Part shown: piece after piece, positions 1 to 10,523 of the stretch
Position numbering within the stretch: position 1 is the first letter of the stretch
Layout: each line of letters opens with the position of its first letter
Origin: Pontimicrobium sp. SW4
Lineage (GTDB): Bacteria; Bacteroidota; Bacteroidia; Flavobacteriales; Flavobacteriaceae
Assembly (NCBI RefSeq): GCF_039954625.1
Contig: NZ_CP157199.1
Location: 2,294,001 to 2,358,000 of the forward strand
Length of the DNA stretch: 64,000 nucleotides
Direction: 5' to 3'
The notes under the pieces: generated by a model
What the model saw: only the letters and a program-made list of their open reading frames with translations
Database searches by the model: none
Told to the model about the DNA's origin: nothing
Position numbers and translations under genes: made by a program

Positions 1-3000
1 CTTTAATAATTTACCATAACGGTCAAATATATGTATGGTTGAATTTTCTTGAGAAGACATGCCTTTTATATTCCATGTATCATGATAACCGTCATCATTA
101 GGTGTAAAATACCGTGGATAATCTATTACGATTTGTATTTGAGATATTTCGTTACAATTATATAAATCCCTCACATAAATTGTATGTTCTCCTCCTGTAA
201 CGTTTTCAAATCTTGGCTCACTTTGCCATGGTCCAAAATCTAATCTATAATGATATTCTCCATTTCCGATAACTTCAACTTCTATAATATTGTTTACAGA
301 AAAAGTTTCAGATACTAAATTCACGGTTATTTGTTCTGGTGGATATGAGCCTACAACTTCAGTCGTTGCTGGAATTCTGCATCCAGTAACTATATTAGTT
401 GCTACAACTGTATAAAAACCAATTGTGGTTGGAACATACATTGGCCCAGTTTCTCCATTTATAATAACGCTATTTGGATTACTATTCACCTCCGCTTCAG
501 TACCATTATACCATTGAAATGTATATTCAAGTGGATTCAATTGTGTATCTATTGGTGGGTTTGGAAAAAATGTGGTTAATGTTGGATTTATAACCGCATC
601 AGTATTATCTAAACAAATTACATATTTATCATATATACCAATTTCAGGAACAGGGTTTACAATAAGTGTTAAAGGCACAACTATAAAACATTCATTGGCT
701 ATTGGCTGCACTCTCACGTAAATTATTTGTGTGACAGCTACTGTATTTTCAAAGTTTACAAGATTTGTAATATTATTGTTATTTCCAGCAATTGCATCTG
801 CTTCCAACTCATAATAAGTAAAACTAAAATCTATTGCATTTAGCCCATTTAAAATTTCTACTTCTCTTCTTGTAATATCAAAATAGTCAAACCCATTATT
901 ATCTGTTTCGCATTCTTCAATAGGAGTTGGGTTCTGATTTATATTATCATAAATTATCGTTTGCAACGATAAAACTGTAGTAGATGTACACAAATTTGCA
1001 CCTGTGGCCAACACCAAAATATTTCTGTTTAAGAAAGTATTGGCATAGGCTGTAGGATTTGCAATAGGGTTGTTATTATCTAAATCTAATTGTGTTTCGT
1101 AATACGTTAAGCTAATAGAGTTATCACCATCCGTAATTTGGCTTTCTCTAACGGTTAAATCGTAATCAGTCACTACTTGGTTACTACAAATTCTTATACT
1201 ATCTGGTAAGAAGATAGTTGGATTATGATTTACAACTAACTGAAAATTCATATCTGTAGTGCTATAACACTCTCCTGGATCACCAACACCGTTCGCGTTA
1301 TCATCAAATTGGGCTCTTACATAAATTGTTTGAGGGTTTGTGATATTAGTATAATTAGCTGCATTAGCAATTGCAATATTATTAATAGCATCTTGTTCGC
1401 TTAAGTGATAACTAATTAAAACAGGTGTTGTTTGTGTTCCAATGACTTCAGAATCTTTTGTAGTTAAATCAAAAACTGCTTGGTCATTATCGCTACACAA
1501 TTCATAATTAGTGATAATATTATTATCTGGTACTGGGTCTACATTTAAAGTAATATGTTGCCCTAACCCTAAACAAGCATTGATATTATCATTATCGACA
1601 CGAACATAAATTTGTTGAGTGAATGCTAATGTTTCATTTCTATGGTTACTAATATCTATAATTGGATTCGTTTCAGCTAAAGCATCAGCTTCGTTAGTGT
1701 AATAGGTGATTGTTAAGTTTTGACCAATTGGAAATAACGCTTCTATTTGTGCTGTTGCATCACCAAAATCGAAAGATGCTATTCCATTAGTATTATCATT
1801 ATCTACTAATTTATCATCACATACAAAATAGGTAAGATTAAATGCTGGCGGAATTTGTGTGGCTCCAACCACTAAATCAATTCTAGCAGTTCTATAACAA
1901 CCATTAACTGTTTCAACTCTTGCATAAACCGAACTATTTAAAGCAGTTGGGTTCGTGTAATTGATAAAATTTGGAATTTGATCAGCAAGCAAATCATTAT
2001 CAGCTTCTGCTTGTGTTAGATAATACGTAAATACTTCGTTAGCTGAATCATTAGATATTAAAACATTTGCTTCTGTTAAATTGAATGGTGTATATCCATC
2101 AGCATCATCATCACACTGTGTTAAAATAACTACTGGAGAAACTACAGGCAATGGGTTAACTATCAAATCAAAACTTGTCGTTTCATAGCAATTTGTGTTG
2201 CCTCTATTTTCTATTCTTGCAAAAATTGTTTGCGGATTGCTAGTATTTTGAATTGGGTTAGTGATTTCTGTTCCAGCAATTGCTGTATCTGCTGCTGCTT
2301 GACTGTAATAAAATTTTATTTCAAATTCGGCAGCAGATTGAGTTCCGTAAATCTCAGCTTCTTTCAATGATAAATCAAACGTTACAATACCATTAGTATC
2401 ATTTCCATCATCAAGATTATCGCACAATTCAAAATTAGTAGCTGTTGCCGTAGGGCTATTGAATACATCAATAATAAAATTCCCAGTCTCATAGCAATTA
2501 GTATTTAAATTGTTTTCTATTCTAGCATAAATAGTTTCGTCTTGATAAGCAATTTGATTTGTATAAGGACTTGTAATTGGGTTAGAATTAGCGTCAGCAT
2601 CTACTTGCGACGTATGATAACTTACAGAAAAAACCGTAGGCAATTGACTTCCTAAAACTGTTGAGTTTAACGTTGAAAAATTAAAAACCCAAAGACCATC
2701 ATTATCATCATCACAGATTAATTGATTAGGAATTGCATTTAATATTGGCGTATCAAAAACATCTATAGTAAAAGAAGCAATACTGTAACAACCAGTAATC
2801 GTATTTTCTAATCTTGTCCAAATTGTTTCTTGTGTGTAAGCTATAACATTTGTATAAAGATTAGACAAATCATTAATCCCTAAATTGGCATCATTCTCGG
2901 TTGAGTGATATGTTACATTTGCATTTAGCTCTCCATTTCGGATTAAAGCTTCATTTTGCATTAAATCAAATTGCGTAAAACCATCATTATTATCGTCACA

Positions 3001-3888
3001 TATATATAGATTATTTGGCACACCTATATTTAAAGTTGGGAGTACTACAATATCAAACTCAGTAGTTTCAAAACACCCAGAAGCTATATTGGTAATTCTA
3101 GCATGTATAGTTTGTGGGCTTGTAATATTATTATAATTGGCTGGATTTAAGATAGCATTATTATCTATTTGAGCATCACTATCTGTGATATAATATTTTA
3201 CATCTACTCCAGTTTGCGTACCAACAATAATTGGCGTATTCACCGTTAAATCAAACTCTGAAATACCATCATCCACACCATCGGTATCACATTGTTCAAT
3301 ATCTAATGCTGTTCCAGTTGGCGCATCTATTGTTGGTGGTTCATTAAATGTGGCTGTACCACCAAACTCTAAATCAAAACCTGATGAGGTACTAGACCAA
3401 TTATTAATAAAAAGTAAATAACGCTCACCATTATTAACTGGTAATGGTGCTAAAAATCCATCGCCAGTACCTGGGCCTTCAGATGTGTCGGTTGTTCCAT
3501 TTCCCAAACCAGTTGAGCCATCTCCTATAAACTGAGTTGAAGAACAACGTACTGGATTAACTAAAGTATTACAAGTTGCATTTGGTCCATAAATAGCCCA
3601 ATCGTAATCATCAAAACCGTTGTTAGGTTTTATTACAAATTCTAAAAGCCCTGGATTATCTATAGTTATTTCCAACCACACACTTTGACTCTCAACATTT
3701 CCAGTTGGTAAACAAGGAGGATTCGGGTTTGTTGCAAAATCATCATTTCCTGGACCAGTTGGTGTATAGGTAAAGTTAATACTGCCACAAATTACAGTTG
3801 CGTTACCACAATCGTTAGGTTCTTGTGCAAAAACTCCGAAAACACTTATTAAAAAAATAAGAAATGTAAAATGTTTTATCCTACTCAT
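1..3888 (-). CDS. Giant secreted multi-repeat protein with type B (gliding motility-associated) C-terminal domain, partial
   Basis: The frame is open from the ATG at 3888 to the window edge, giving 1296 codons without the C-terminal end. It starts with a signal peptide ending in VFGVFAQ, then a domain of about 180 residues with paired cysteines and a W/F-rich beta pattern. About nine modules of roughly 90 residues follow. Each begins with a CDD...DGF..FDLT-like motif and closes with YTN..NPQTIYVRV. The visible end reads TIHIFDRYGKLLK, the middle of the gliding-motility-associated C-terminal domain (T9SS type B sorting signal), so roughly 40 more residues should lie outside. By family, such proteins are exported by T9SS and are surface adhesins or SprB-like filaments. 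It is the last gene of a minus-strand operon, 60 bp after its paralogue. Ligand and function are unknown. Confidence 0.88.
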   Translation of the reverse strand, partial: MSRIKHFTFLIFLISVFGVFAQEPNDCGNATVICGSINFTYTPTGPGNDDFATNPNPPCLPTGNVESQSVWLEITIDNPGLLEFVIKPNNGFDDYDWAIYGPNATCNTLVNPVRCSSTQFIGDGSTGLGNGTTDTSEGPGTGDGFLAPLPVNNGERYLLFINNWSSTSSGFDLEFGGTATFNEPPTIDAPTGTALDIEQCDTDGVDDGISEFDLTVNTPIIVGTQTGVDVKYYITDSDAQIDNNAILNPANYNNITSPQTIHARITNIASGCFETTEFDIVVLPTLNIGVPNNLYICDDNNDGFTQFDLMQNEALIRNGELNANVTYHSTENDANLGINDLSNLYTNVIAYTQETIWTRLENTITGCYSIASFTIDVFDTPILNAIPNQLICDDDNDGLWVFNFSTLNSTVLGSQLPTVFSVSYHTSQVDADANSNPITSPYTNQIAYQDETIYARIENNLNTNCYETGNFIIDVFNSPTATATNFELCDNLDDGNDTNGIVTFDLSLKEAEIYGTQSAAEFEIKFYYSQAAADTAIAGTEITNPIQNTSNPQTIFARIENRGNTNCYETTSFDLIVNPLPVVSPVVILTQCDDDADGYTPFNLTEANVLISNDSANEVFTYYLTQAEADNDLLADQIPNFINYTNPTALNSSVYARVETVNGCYRTARIDLVVGATQIPPAFNLTYFVCDDKLVDNDNTNGIASFDFGDATAQIEALFPIGQNLTITYYTNEADALAETNPIIDISNHRNETLAFTQQIYVRVDNDNINACLGLGQHITLNVDPVPDNNIITNYELCSDNDQAVFDLTTKDSEVIGTQTTPVLISYHLSEQDAINNIAIANAANYTNITNPQTIYVRAQFDDNANGVGDPGECYSTTDMNFQLVVNHNPTIFLPDSIRICSNQVVTDYDLTVRESQITDGDNSISLTYYETQLDLDNNNPIANPTAYANTFLNRNILVLATGANLCTSTTVLSLQTIIYDNINQNPTPIEECETDNNGFDYFDITRREVEILNGLNAIDFSFTYYELEADAIAGNNNNITNLVNFENTVAVTQIIYVRVQPIANECFIVVPLTLIVNPVPEIGIYDKYVICLDNTDAVINPTLTTFFPNPPIDTQLNPLEYTFQWYNGTEAEVNSNPNSVIINGETGPMYVPTTIGFYTVVATNIVTGCRIPATTEVVGSYPPEQITVNLVSETFSVNNIIEVEVIGNGEYHYRLDFGPWQSEPRFENVTGGEHTIYVRDLYNCNEISQIQIVIDYPRYFTPNDDGYHDTWNIKGMSSQENSTIHIFDRYGKLLK

Positions 3889-3948
3889 GAACACTCAATA
3901 AAAAATTGAAGTCTCGAAAATAAGAAATTTTTTAAGTAAAAGTTCTTT

Positions 3949-6900
3949 TTATCGTTTTAAAGCAAAATGAGCACTATATTCTTTCTTATCACCACTATTT
4001 GGCTCAATATACTTTACTGTGAACCAATAATCTGCCGATGGAAGATTATATCCATTAAATGTACCATTCCAACCATCACCTGTTGGACTTATTTGCTTTA
4101 ACAATTTGCCATATCTGTCAAAAATGAATATTTGTGCATTTGGCTGTGAATTTATGCCAGAAATATTCCAAGTGTCGTTATAGCCATCTCCATTTGGTGT
4201 AAAAAACTTAGGATAATCAATAACTGTAACTGATGTGCTGGCAAAACCACAACCATTTTTATCTCTAACCATTACTATATGCTCTCCTAAAGATACATTT
4301 TCGAAGATATTACTATCTTGCCAAGGCCCATTATCTAAGCTATATTCATAGTCTCCTCCTCCTAAAGCTTCAACTTCAATAATATGATTATTTGCAAAAG
4401 CTGAAGATGTTACTGTTGCAGTCACAAGAGGAGGAGTACTTTCACTAACTGTAGTATTCTCTACTAGTTGACAGCTAGTTATATTATTAGTTACTGTGAC
4501 ACTATAGTCGCCAGATTGTGTAGCTAGATAACTTGAATCTGTAGCTCCTAAGATAACAACATTATTTAAACGCCATTCAAACGTATAATCAAAAACAGAT
4601 AATCCTGTATCTATTAATGGAGGCCCAATAATTTCTGTACCATTGGTATTCACACAAATTACATAGTTATTATCTAAAGCGAATTCAGGCAATAAATTCA
4701 CATTTAAAGTCAACTCAGTAGTAGCATAACACACGGCATTTATCGCAGAAGTATCATCAACTCGCGCATAAATAATTTGTGGATTAGAAGTGTTTTCATA
4801 AGGTGATCCTAATGCATTAACTCCAGCATCAGCATCTGTTTGCGACGCATAATAGCTAACTACATTAACTAATGGGTCTTGTCCATCCAACACAAAAGCA
4901 TCTTGGGTAGTTAAATCAAATTGAGCAAATCCATCATTGGCATTAAAATCATCACATAATGTATATTCAATAGGAACTAAATCTGCATTTGCTGAAGGTG
5001 TATTAAGTTCTTCAATATTAAAGCTCATTGACGCATCATAACAATTTGTGTTTATATTTCTAATGTTTGCATAAATGGTTTGAGGATTAGATATATTGGT
5101 ATATGGACTTGCTAATGGGTTTGCTCCTGTGTTAGCATCAGTTTGAGAAATATGATATGTAACTGCAAAATCTGTTGGATTTTGACCGTTTAAAATTTCA
5201 GTCGTTTTAGATTCTAAATTAAACTGAGCCACACCATCTGCATTAACTTCACAAATAAAATAATCGGTAACTGTGGTAGCATCTGGCAATTCATTAACAA
5301 GAATATCAAAATCAACGACGACAAAGCATGACGTGACATCGTTGGTGACTCTCACATAAATAGTTTGTGGCGAAGAGGTGTTTGTATATGTTGTCGGCGT
5401 TCCAATTGCGTTTACGGCATTTTGGGCATCTGTATCATTTTGGTAATAAGTTGCTGTGACCCCAACTTCTCCATTTAAAATGTAAGCTTCGTTAAGAGTT
5501 AAGTCAAATATTTCTTGATTATCTCCTGTGTTATTATCATCACACAGTTCTATATCTGGTGCATCGTCTAATGAATCTGGATTTGGCAATACATTTAAGT
5601 CTAGTGTTGTAAAGCCAAAACAACTTGTAGCACTATCAGTAACACGCACATAAATTGTTTGCGAATTAACTACCGTATTTGTGTAAGATGTTGCTGGATT
5701 TATTGGACTAGTGTTACTTATTGCATCAGCATTAGTTTCAAAATACTGTACAGACCAATTGGGATTTCCCCCTGTAATTTCTGAGTCTTTTATAGTTAAA
5801 TCAAAAACTGTAAACCCGTCATTAATGTTGTCATCACATAAATCTATTGGAGTTGGCAATAATGGGATTACTTCTGGTAGTACTTCAACACACACCTGCT
5901 CAGTATATTCGCAACCAAAATCATCAATAACCCTATAAGTGTAACAATGTGTTCCAGATGTTGTAGGTTGCACTGTTATAGTATTCCCAACAGTATTTGT
6001 AATTGATAAATCGGCATCCCAGCCCTGAGTAGGATAACTTGGTGTAAATGTATAATTTGAAGCAAATAATGACTCATCGAAATTTAATGCCCAACTAAAA
6101 ATAGTACCATCATCTTGTGCTAGATAATCAATAATTTCTAAGGACCATTGACCATCTATTGGTGTTCCAACAAAATCGTTAAAATCTCCTACAGGCAAAT
6201 AAGTTCCTGCCTCAACTGTAAGGCTAGTTGTTGGTGTTCCAGATTGAACTAAGTTGCCATCAGGTAATAAGTTAGTAGCTGACATTGAAAAACAATACTC
6301 CCAACCTTGTCCTGGTCCTGTACCATCTGTTACAATAGGGTTTCCAAGTTGTAATGATGTTCCTGTTCTATTATGTAAAGTTACCCTTTGTCCATTTGGA
6401 CTTATAGCAGTTATCTCTAAGTCGCCAATATAAGTATGCTCCATAACTATACATATACTTTCTAATTGCGCGATGTTGGTCAAGTTTTGCGATTGAAAAC
6501 AATCTAAATCTAAAGTTGAAGTAAAGGTAACGCCTTGAATATCTCCAAGAGCTGTTTCTTCTCCTCCATTAGCACAATTCGCAATTTGAGTAACTGGAGT
6601 TACCACACCTTCAATAGTTGTGGACTCCCCTAAACAAAAAGTATCATTGGCAGCTTGTGTACCTGTAAAATCCGGTGTCGAAGACACATATACAAAAATA
6701 GATTCTTTATTTGTACTAGTACACCCTTGAGGGCTTGCATCAGTAACAACAAGACTTACTTCATAGATTCCCTCATCATTAAATGTGTAATTAGTACTAA
6801 AAGCATCACCTATTAAAGGGCCTGTAAGAGAAACACCATCTCCCATAAATAATTCATAAGATGCTCCTACACCACTAACCGAAAACGCACCACTCCCATT

Positions 6901-7425
6901 AAATGTTATGTTATCCCCTTGACATATCCTTACAATACCATCTGGGTCAGCAGCTGGAAGCGTAGAGTCTAAACTTGCTACAATATTTTGGCAAGGCTGA
7001 AAACAAGATATAGTTGCTTCCCAGCCTGAAAATGTATTAACACTATCAGTACTTTGAGCAATTGTGAGGCATCCAAGTGGATTAGGTTGTGCCGATGCTA
7101 AAGCAGCGGTAACCAATCCTGGACTCGTCGCGCTAAAAGTACCTATAACATCATAGGTTGTGTCTGGTCCATTATAAATAGTAATAAAATCAGCGTTCGC
7201 CTCTAAGTCAAAAGAAGTAAAATCTAATTGAATTTGACTTCCTAGAATATTTGGACATAAAGTATGTGTGATTGTTTCGTTATTTCTATAATTACCAACA
7301 CCTCCCGAATCATAAAATGTTCCAGCACATGTATTACTTCTAGTTCCATCTGTCATGTATATCATTTGTGCAAACATTGATAACGAACAAAAAACAAAAA
7401 ATAGAAAAAGTAACTTTTTAATCAT
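3949..7425 (-). CDS. Secreted multi-domain adhesin-like protein with CUB, PKD-like, P-domain, repeats and type B sorting domain
   Basis: The protein has 1158 residues. A signal peptide (about 1-19, ending FAQ) is followed by a CUB-like domain (about 20-142, with four Cys and a DFITIYNGP motif). Next come a PKD-like domain (about 145-250) and a proprotein-convertase P-type jelly roll (about 290-455, with HTYIGDLEITAISPNG and DGQWSLEIID). Five or so modules of about 90 residues (LCDD...FDLT...IYVRV) follow, as in the next gene, then a module with YEYSLDNGPWQDS. The C-terminus has YPKFFTPNGDGYNDTWNI and FDRYGKLLKQI, matching the T9SS type B / gliding motility C-terminal domain. By family this predicts T9SS export and surface location. 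It lies 8 bp after the small upstream gene and 60 bp before its giant paralogue, so co-transcription is likely. Its binding partner is unknown. Confidence 0.9.
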   Translation of the reverse strand: MIKKLLFLFFVFCSLSMFAQMIYMTDGTRSNTCAGTFYDSGGVGNYRNNETITHTLCPNILGSQIQLDFTSFDLEANADFITIYNGPDTTYDVIGTFSATSPGLVTAALASAQPNPLGCLTIAQSTDSVNTFSGWEATISCFQPCQNIVASLDSTLPAADPDGIVRICQGDNITFNGSGAFSVSGVGASYELFMGDGVSLTGPLIGDAFSTNYTFNDEGIYEVSLVVTDASPQGCTSTNKESIFVYVSSTPDFTGTQAANDTFCLGESTTIEGVVTPVTQIANCANGGEETALGDIQGVTFTSTLDLDCFQSQNLTNIAQLESICIVMEHTYIGDLEITAISPNGQRVTLHNRTGTSLQLGNPIVTDGTGPGQGWEYCFSMSATNLLPDGNLVQSGTPTTSLTVEAGTYLPVGDFNDFVGTPIDGQWSLEIIDYLAQDDGTIFSWALNFDESLFASNYTFTPSYPTQGWDADLSITNTVGNTITVQPTTSGTHCYTYRVIDDFGCEYTEQVCVEVLPEVIPLLPTPIDLCDDNINDGFTVFDLTIKDSEITGGNPNWSVQYFETNADAISNTSPINPATSYTNTVVNSQTIYVRVTDSATSCFGFTTLDLNVLPNPDSLDDAPDIELCDDNNTGDNQEIFDLTLNEAYILNGEVGVTATYYQNDTDAQNAVNAIGTPTTYTNTSSPQTIYVRVTNDVTSCFVVVDFDILVNELPDATTVTDYFICEVNADGVAQFNLESKTTEILNGQNPTDFAVTYHISQTDANTGANPLASPYTNISNPQTIYANIRNINTNCYDASMSFNIEELNTPSANADLVPIEYTLCDDFNANDGFAQFDLTTQDAFVLDGQDPLVNVVSYYASQTDADAGVNALGSPYENTSNPQIIYARVDDTSAINAVCYATTELTLNVNLLPEFALDNNYVICVNTNGTEIIGPPLIDTGLSVFDYTFEWRLNNVVILGATDSSYLATQSGDYSVTVTNNITSCQLVENTTVSESTPPLVTATVTSSAFANNHIIEVEALGGGDYEYSLDNGPWQDSNIFENVSLGEHIVMVRDKNGCGFASTSVTVIDYPKFFTPNGDGYNDTWNISGINSQPNAQIFIFDRYGKLLKQISPTGDGWNGTFNGYNLPSADYWFTVKYIEPNSGDKKEYSAHFALKR

Positions 7426-7433
7426 GAGGGAGG

Positions 7434-7898
7434 TTAATTTTGATGTTGGGACTTAATTATAATATAATAATCGGTGTTGTCTACTCTAAAAACTTGTGCT
7501 TGTTTTGCGTAAAAATCGAAATTATATTTTAATGGATTAAATTTGGCTTTTTTAAATTTTTCTCTTTTTAAAGATGTATTATACTTATCAAACAAAGGTA
7601 CTTGAGATAGTAATTTATAATCTTTTGGGTAATTAGGCAAATTAAGTATTTCAACTCTATTTCTAAGAATATTCTTAATGCTTTTTAAGCGTTGTGGATT
7701 ATCTAATACATTTTTCTGGAGCGTTTCACCATAAATATCTGTAAGCATTTCTTTTTCCATGCTATTTAAAGGAGTATCAACATTAGAGTCAAAAATAACC
7801 GTTTTTGAACCAGAATAATTAGAAACAGATTGTGCATTAGCTATCCCAGCGATACAGAATAAAAATAAAGTATTAAGAAAAAGTAATGTTTTAAGCAT
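7434..7898 (-). CDS. Small secreted protein of unknown function, first gene of the adhesin operon
   Basis: The 154-residue protein has a clear signal peptide (MLKTLLFLNTLFLFCIAGIANAQ). The mature part is basic and rich in Asn/Lys/Leu, without cysteines and without a domain I recognise. It ends with an alternating beta-like stretch (AQVFRVDNTDYYIIIKSQ). It is separated by only 8 bp from the giant type B sorted protein downstream, so it is probably the promoter-proximal gene of a three-gene transcript. Position suggests an accessory or periplasmic role for the adhesins, but that is inference from neighbourhood only. Confidence 0.75.
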   Translation of the reverse strand: MLKTLLFLNTLFLFCIAGIANAQSVSNYSGSKTVIFDSNVDTPLNSMEKEMLTDIYGETLQKNVLDNPQRLKSIKNILRNRVEILNLPNYPKDYKLLSQVPLFDKYNTSLKREKFKKAKFNPLKYNFDFYAKQAQVFRVDNTDYYIIIKSQHQN

Positions 7899-8011
7899 TT
7901 TCTCGTCAATTGTAATAGCGGTGAAAAAGTAAGCAATATTTGATAAATAAAACGTTCTGTTCGTTGAAATTATTACATATATCGTTCAAAATTAATACTT
8001 TGTTAATTCAA

Positions 8012-8041
8012 CTGTTAAAATTCAGGAAATGCTTACCTTTG
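8012..8041 (+). promoter_or_regulatory. Candidate Bacteroidota promoter of folE
   Basis: TACCTTTG at 8034-8041 matches the Bacteroidota -7 consensus TAnnTTTG. CTG at 8012-8014, 19 bp upstream, is one base off the -33 TTG. The box lies 34 bp before the folE ATG in the divergent gap 7899-8075. Confidence 0.5.
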
Positions 8042-8075
8042 TGCCCTGTTTATTTGTTTTTAAATAGCATTATAT

Positions 8076-8753
8076 ATGAAAATAGAAAGAGAAATTGAAG
8101 ATTTTGATTCTTTAGGAGATAATCATGTTGGAACCTCTTCAGATACACCATTAAGAGCAGACGCTTTTAAATTGACTAGAGAAGAAAAAATTGATATCAT
8201 AAAAGATGATGTTAGGCACATTATGGAAACCCTTGGTCTGGACCTAACAGATGATAGTTTACAAGGAACACCAAATCGTGTCGCTAAAATGTTCGTTAAA
8301 GAAATATTTGGTGGTTTAGACCCAAAGAATAAACCCAATGCTTCTACTTTTGATAACAAATATAAATATGGCGAAATGCTTGTTGAAAAGAACATTACTG
8401 TGTATTCAACTTGCGAACACCATTTATTACCAATAGTTGGAAAAGCACATGTTGCCTATATTTCTAATGGTACAGTTGTAGGTCTATCTAAAATGAATCG
8501 TATTGTAGATTATTTTTCGAAAAGGCCACAAGTGCAAGAGCGTTTAACCATACAAATAGTTGAAGAACTCCAAAAAGTTTTAAACACTAAAGATGTAGCT
8601 TGTGTTATAGACGCAAAACATTTATGCGTAAATTCTAGAGGAATTAGAGATACAGAAAGCAGTACAGTAACTAGTGAATTTGGAGGCAAATTTAAAAGCA
8701 AAAAAACTAGAAGAGAATTCTTAGATTATATTAAATTAGATACACAGTTTTAA
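8076..8753 (+). CDS. folE: GTP cyclohydrolase I
   Basis: The enzyme converts GTP to 7,8-dihydroneopterin triphosphate, the first step of tetrahydrofolate and other pterin synthesis, in the cytoplasm. The 225-residue protein has the family length plus a short N-terminal extension. The zinc ligands are visible: C113 and H116 in STCEHHLLP and C184 in KHLCVNSRG. The substrate-site block VGLSKMNRIVDYFSKRPQVQ and the end motif TSEFGGKF are also present. It starts a plus-strand run followed 36 bp later by cysS. A candidate TAnnTTTG promoter sits just upstream. Confidence 0.97.
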   Translation: MKIEREIEDFDSLGDNHVGTSSDTPLRADAFKLTREEKIDIIKDDVRHIMETLGLDLTDDSLQGTPNRVAKMFVKEIFGGLDPKNKPNASTFDNKYKYGEMLVEKNITVYSTCEHHLLPIVGKAHVAYISNGTVVGLSKMNRIVDYFSKRPQVQERLTIQIVEELQKVLNTKDVACVIDAKHLCVNSRGIRDTESSTVTSEFGGKFKSKKTRREFLDYIKLDTQF

Positions 8754-8789
8754 AAGTGCTCAAAATCAACCAAAATCTATTTAATTAGC

Positions 8790-10277
8790 ATGCAACTTTA
8801 TAAAAATCAAGAATTAAAAATATATAATTCATTAACCAGTAAAAAAGAAATTTTTAAATCTATAAATGAAGGCTATGTAGGTATGTATGTTTGTGGTCCA
8901 ACAGTTTATAGTAATGTCCATTTGGGTAATGTACGAACGTTTATGTCGTTTGACATGATTTTTCGTTACTTCAAGCATTTAGGATATAAAGTTCGTTACG
9001 TTAGAAATATTACTGATGCTGGTCATTTAGAAAACGATGCAGACGAAGGAGAAGACAGAATAGCAAAAAAAGCACGTTTAGAGCAAATAGAACCTATGGA
9101 AGTTGTGCAAATGTACACGGTCGATTTTCATAACACGCTTAATAAATTCAACTTTTTACCTCCTAGTATAGAACCTACAGCTACTGGACACATCATTGAA
9201 CAAATTGAAATCATTAAAGAAATTCTTGACAAAGGCTTAGCCTATGAAGTTAATGGCTCGGTTTATTTTGATGTACATAAATTTAACGAAACCCATAATT
9301 ACGGAAAATTAAGTGGTCGTAATCTAGAAGATTTAATCCATAATAGTAGAGCGTTGGATGGTCAATCTGACAAGAAAAATCCACAAGATTTTGCTCTTTG
9401 GAAAAAAGCCGAACCTCAACACATTATGCGTTGGCCCTCCCCTTGGAGTGATGGTTTCCCTGGTTGGCACTTAGAGTGTACGGCAATGAGCACAAAATAT
9501 TTGGGTGAACAATTTGATATTCATGGTGGCGGTATGGATTTAAAATTCCCTCATCACGAATGTGAAATTGCTCAAGCTGAAGCTTGTAATGACAAGAGTC
9601 CTGTAAACATTTGGATGCATGCAAATATGCTGACTTTAAACAGTCAAAAAATGGCAAAATCTACCGGAAATAACATTTTACCTAATGAAATTTTTACTGG
9701 AGAAAACGATAAACTAAATAAACCTTTTTCACCAAGTGTTACTAGGTTTTTCATGATGCAGGCGCACTATAGAAGTATTCTAGATTTTAGTAGTGCAGCG
9801 CTAGAAGCCTCAGAAAAAGGATTTAATAAGTTGATGGATGCTGTAAATACATTATCAAAATTAGAAGCATCTAACACCACTACCAATTTTGATATTTCTT
9901 CATGGAAGCAGAATTGCTATAATGCTATGAATGATGATTTTAACACACCTATTTTAATTGCTGAATTATTTAGTGCTGTTAAATTTATTAATCAAGTTAA
10001 AGACGGAAAGGCAACAATTTCTCAAAAAGATTTTGACATCTTAAAATCAACTTTAAATGTATTTATTTTTGATATCCTTGGATTACTAAACGTTTCAGAA
10101 AATAATACAAATGGTTCAGACAAATTATCTGACACAGTTGAGTTACTTATTAATATGAGAGCTGAAGCTAGAGTAAACAAAGATTTTGCTTTATCTGATA
10201 AAATTAGAGATGAATTAGCAGATATTGGAATTCAACTTAAAGATGGTAAAGACGGAACAACGTTTTCGACTAACTAA
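8790..10277 (+). CDS. cysS: Cysteine--tRNA ligase
   Basis: The enzyme charges tRNA-Cys with cysteine. The 495-residue class I synthetase shows the N-terminal zinc-site cysteine and HIGH-type motif ([19 protein letters not shown], residues about 33-51). The second zinc Cys is in WHLECTAMS, followed by the [18 protein letters not shown] block. The KMSKS motif reads KMAKS (about residue 289). The C-terminal helical DALR-like domain contains [15 protein letters not shown]. Length is normal. It is followed only 2 bp later by yidD, so the two are probably co-transcribed. Confidence 0.97.
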   Translation: MQLYKNQELKIYNSLTSKKEIFKSINEGYVGMYVCGPTVYSNVHLGNVRTFMSFDMIFRYFKHLGYKVRYVRNITDAGHLENDADEGEDRIAKKARLEQIEPMEVVQMYTVDFHNTLNKFNFLPPSIEPTATGHIIEQIEIIKEILDKGLAYEVNGSVYFDVHKFNETHNYGKLSGRNLEDLIHNSRALDGQSDKKNPQDFALWKKAEPQHIMRWPSPWSDGFPGWHLECTAMSTKYLGEQFDIHGGGMDLKFPHHECEIAQAEACNDKSPVNIWMHANMLTLNSQKMAKSTGNNILPNEIFTGENDKLNKPFSPSVTRFFMMQAHYRSILDFSSAALEASEKGFNKLMDAVNTLSKLEASNTTTNFDISSWKQNCYNAMNDDFNTPILIAELFSAVKFINQVKDGKATISQKDFDILKSTLNVFIFDILGLLNVSENNTNGSDKLSDTVELLINMRAEARVNKDFALSDKIRDELADIGIQLKDGKDGTTFSTN

Positions 10278-10279
10278 TC

Positions 10280-10519
10280 ATGCTTAAAAAAATTATTATT
10301 GCGCCTTTTATTTTTTTGGTTAGAATTTATCAAACGATAATATCTCCATTAACACCAGCCACATGTAGATATCAGCCAACTTGCTCGCATTACACCGTTG
10401 AAGCCCTAAAGAAACATGGATTACTTTTTGGCGGTAAATTGGCAATAAAACGTATTTTTAGTTGTCATCCTTGGGGAGGAAGTGGTTACGACCCTGTTCC
10501 AGAAAAGGATGACAACTAA
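10280..10519 (+). CDS. yidD: Membrane protein insertion efficiency factor YidD
   Basis: The 79-residue protein has the YidD pattern: an amphipathic N-terminus ([20 protein letters not shown]), [22 protein letters not shown] with conserved cysteines, and the end block [14 protein letters not shown]. By family it assists membrane protein insertion near YidC/Sec at the inner membrane. The last four residues (KDDN) look newly made. The DNA encoding the 3' end is duplicated 121 bp downstream, where the same frame would read PVPEKVDKK then stop, and the present stop lies inside an inverted copy of upstream coding DNA. The core family motifs are intact, so it is probably functional. Confidence 0.93.
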   Translation: MLKKIIIAPFIFLVRIYQTIISPLTPATCRYQPTCSHYTVEALKKHGLLFGGKLAIKRIFSCHPWGGSGYDPVPEKDDN

Positions 10520-10523
10520 AAAT
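10454..10523. repeat. 19-bp perfect inverted repeat across the yidD 3' end
   Basis: The left arm at 10454-10472 reads ATTTTTAGTTGTCATCCTT. Its exact reverse complement is the right arm at 10505-10523, with 32 bp between. The right arm supplies the last codons and stop of yidD. It looks like an inverted copy of upstream coding sequence, as expected from template switching, rather than a terminator, because no T tract follows. Confidence 0.85.
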
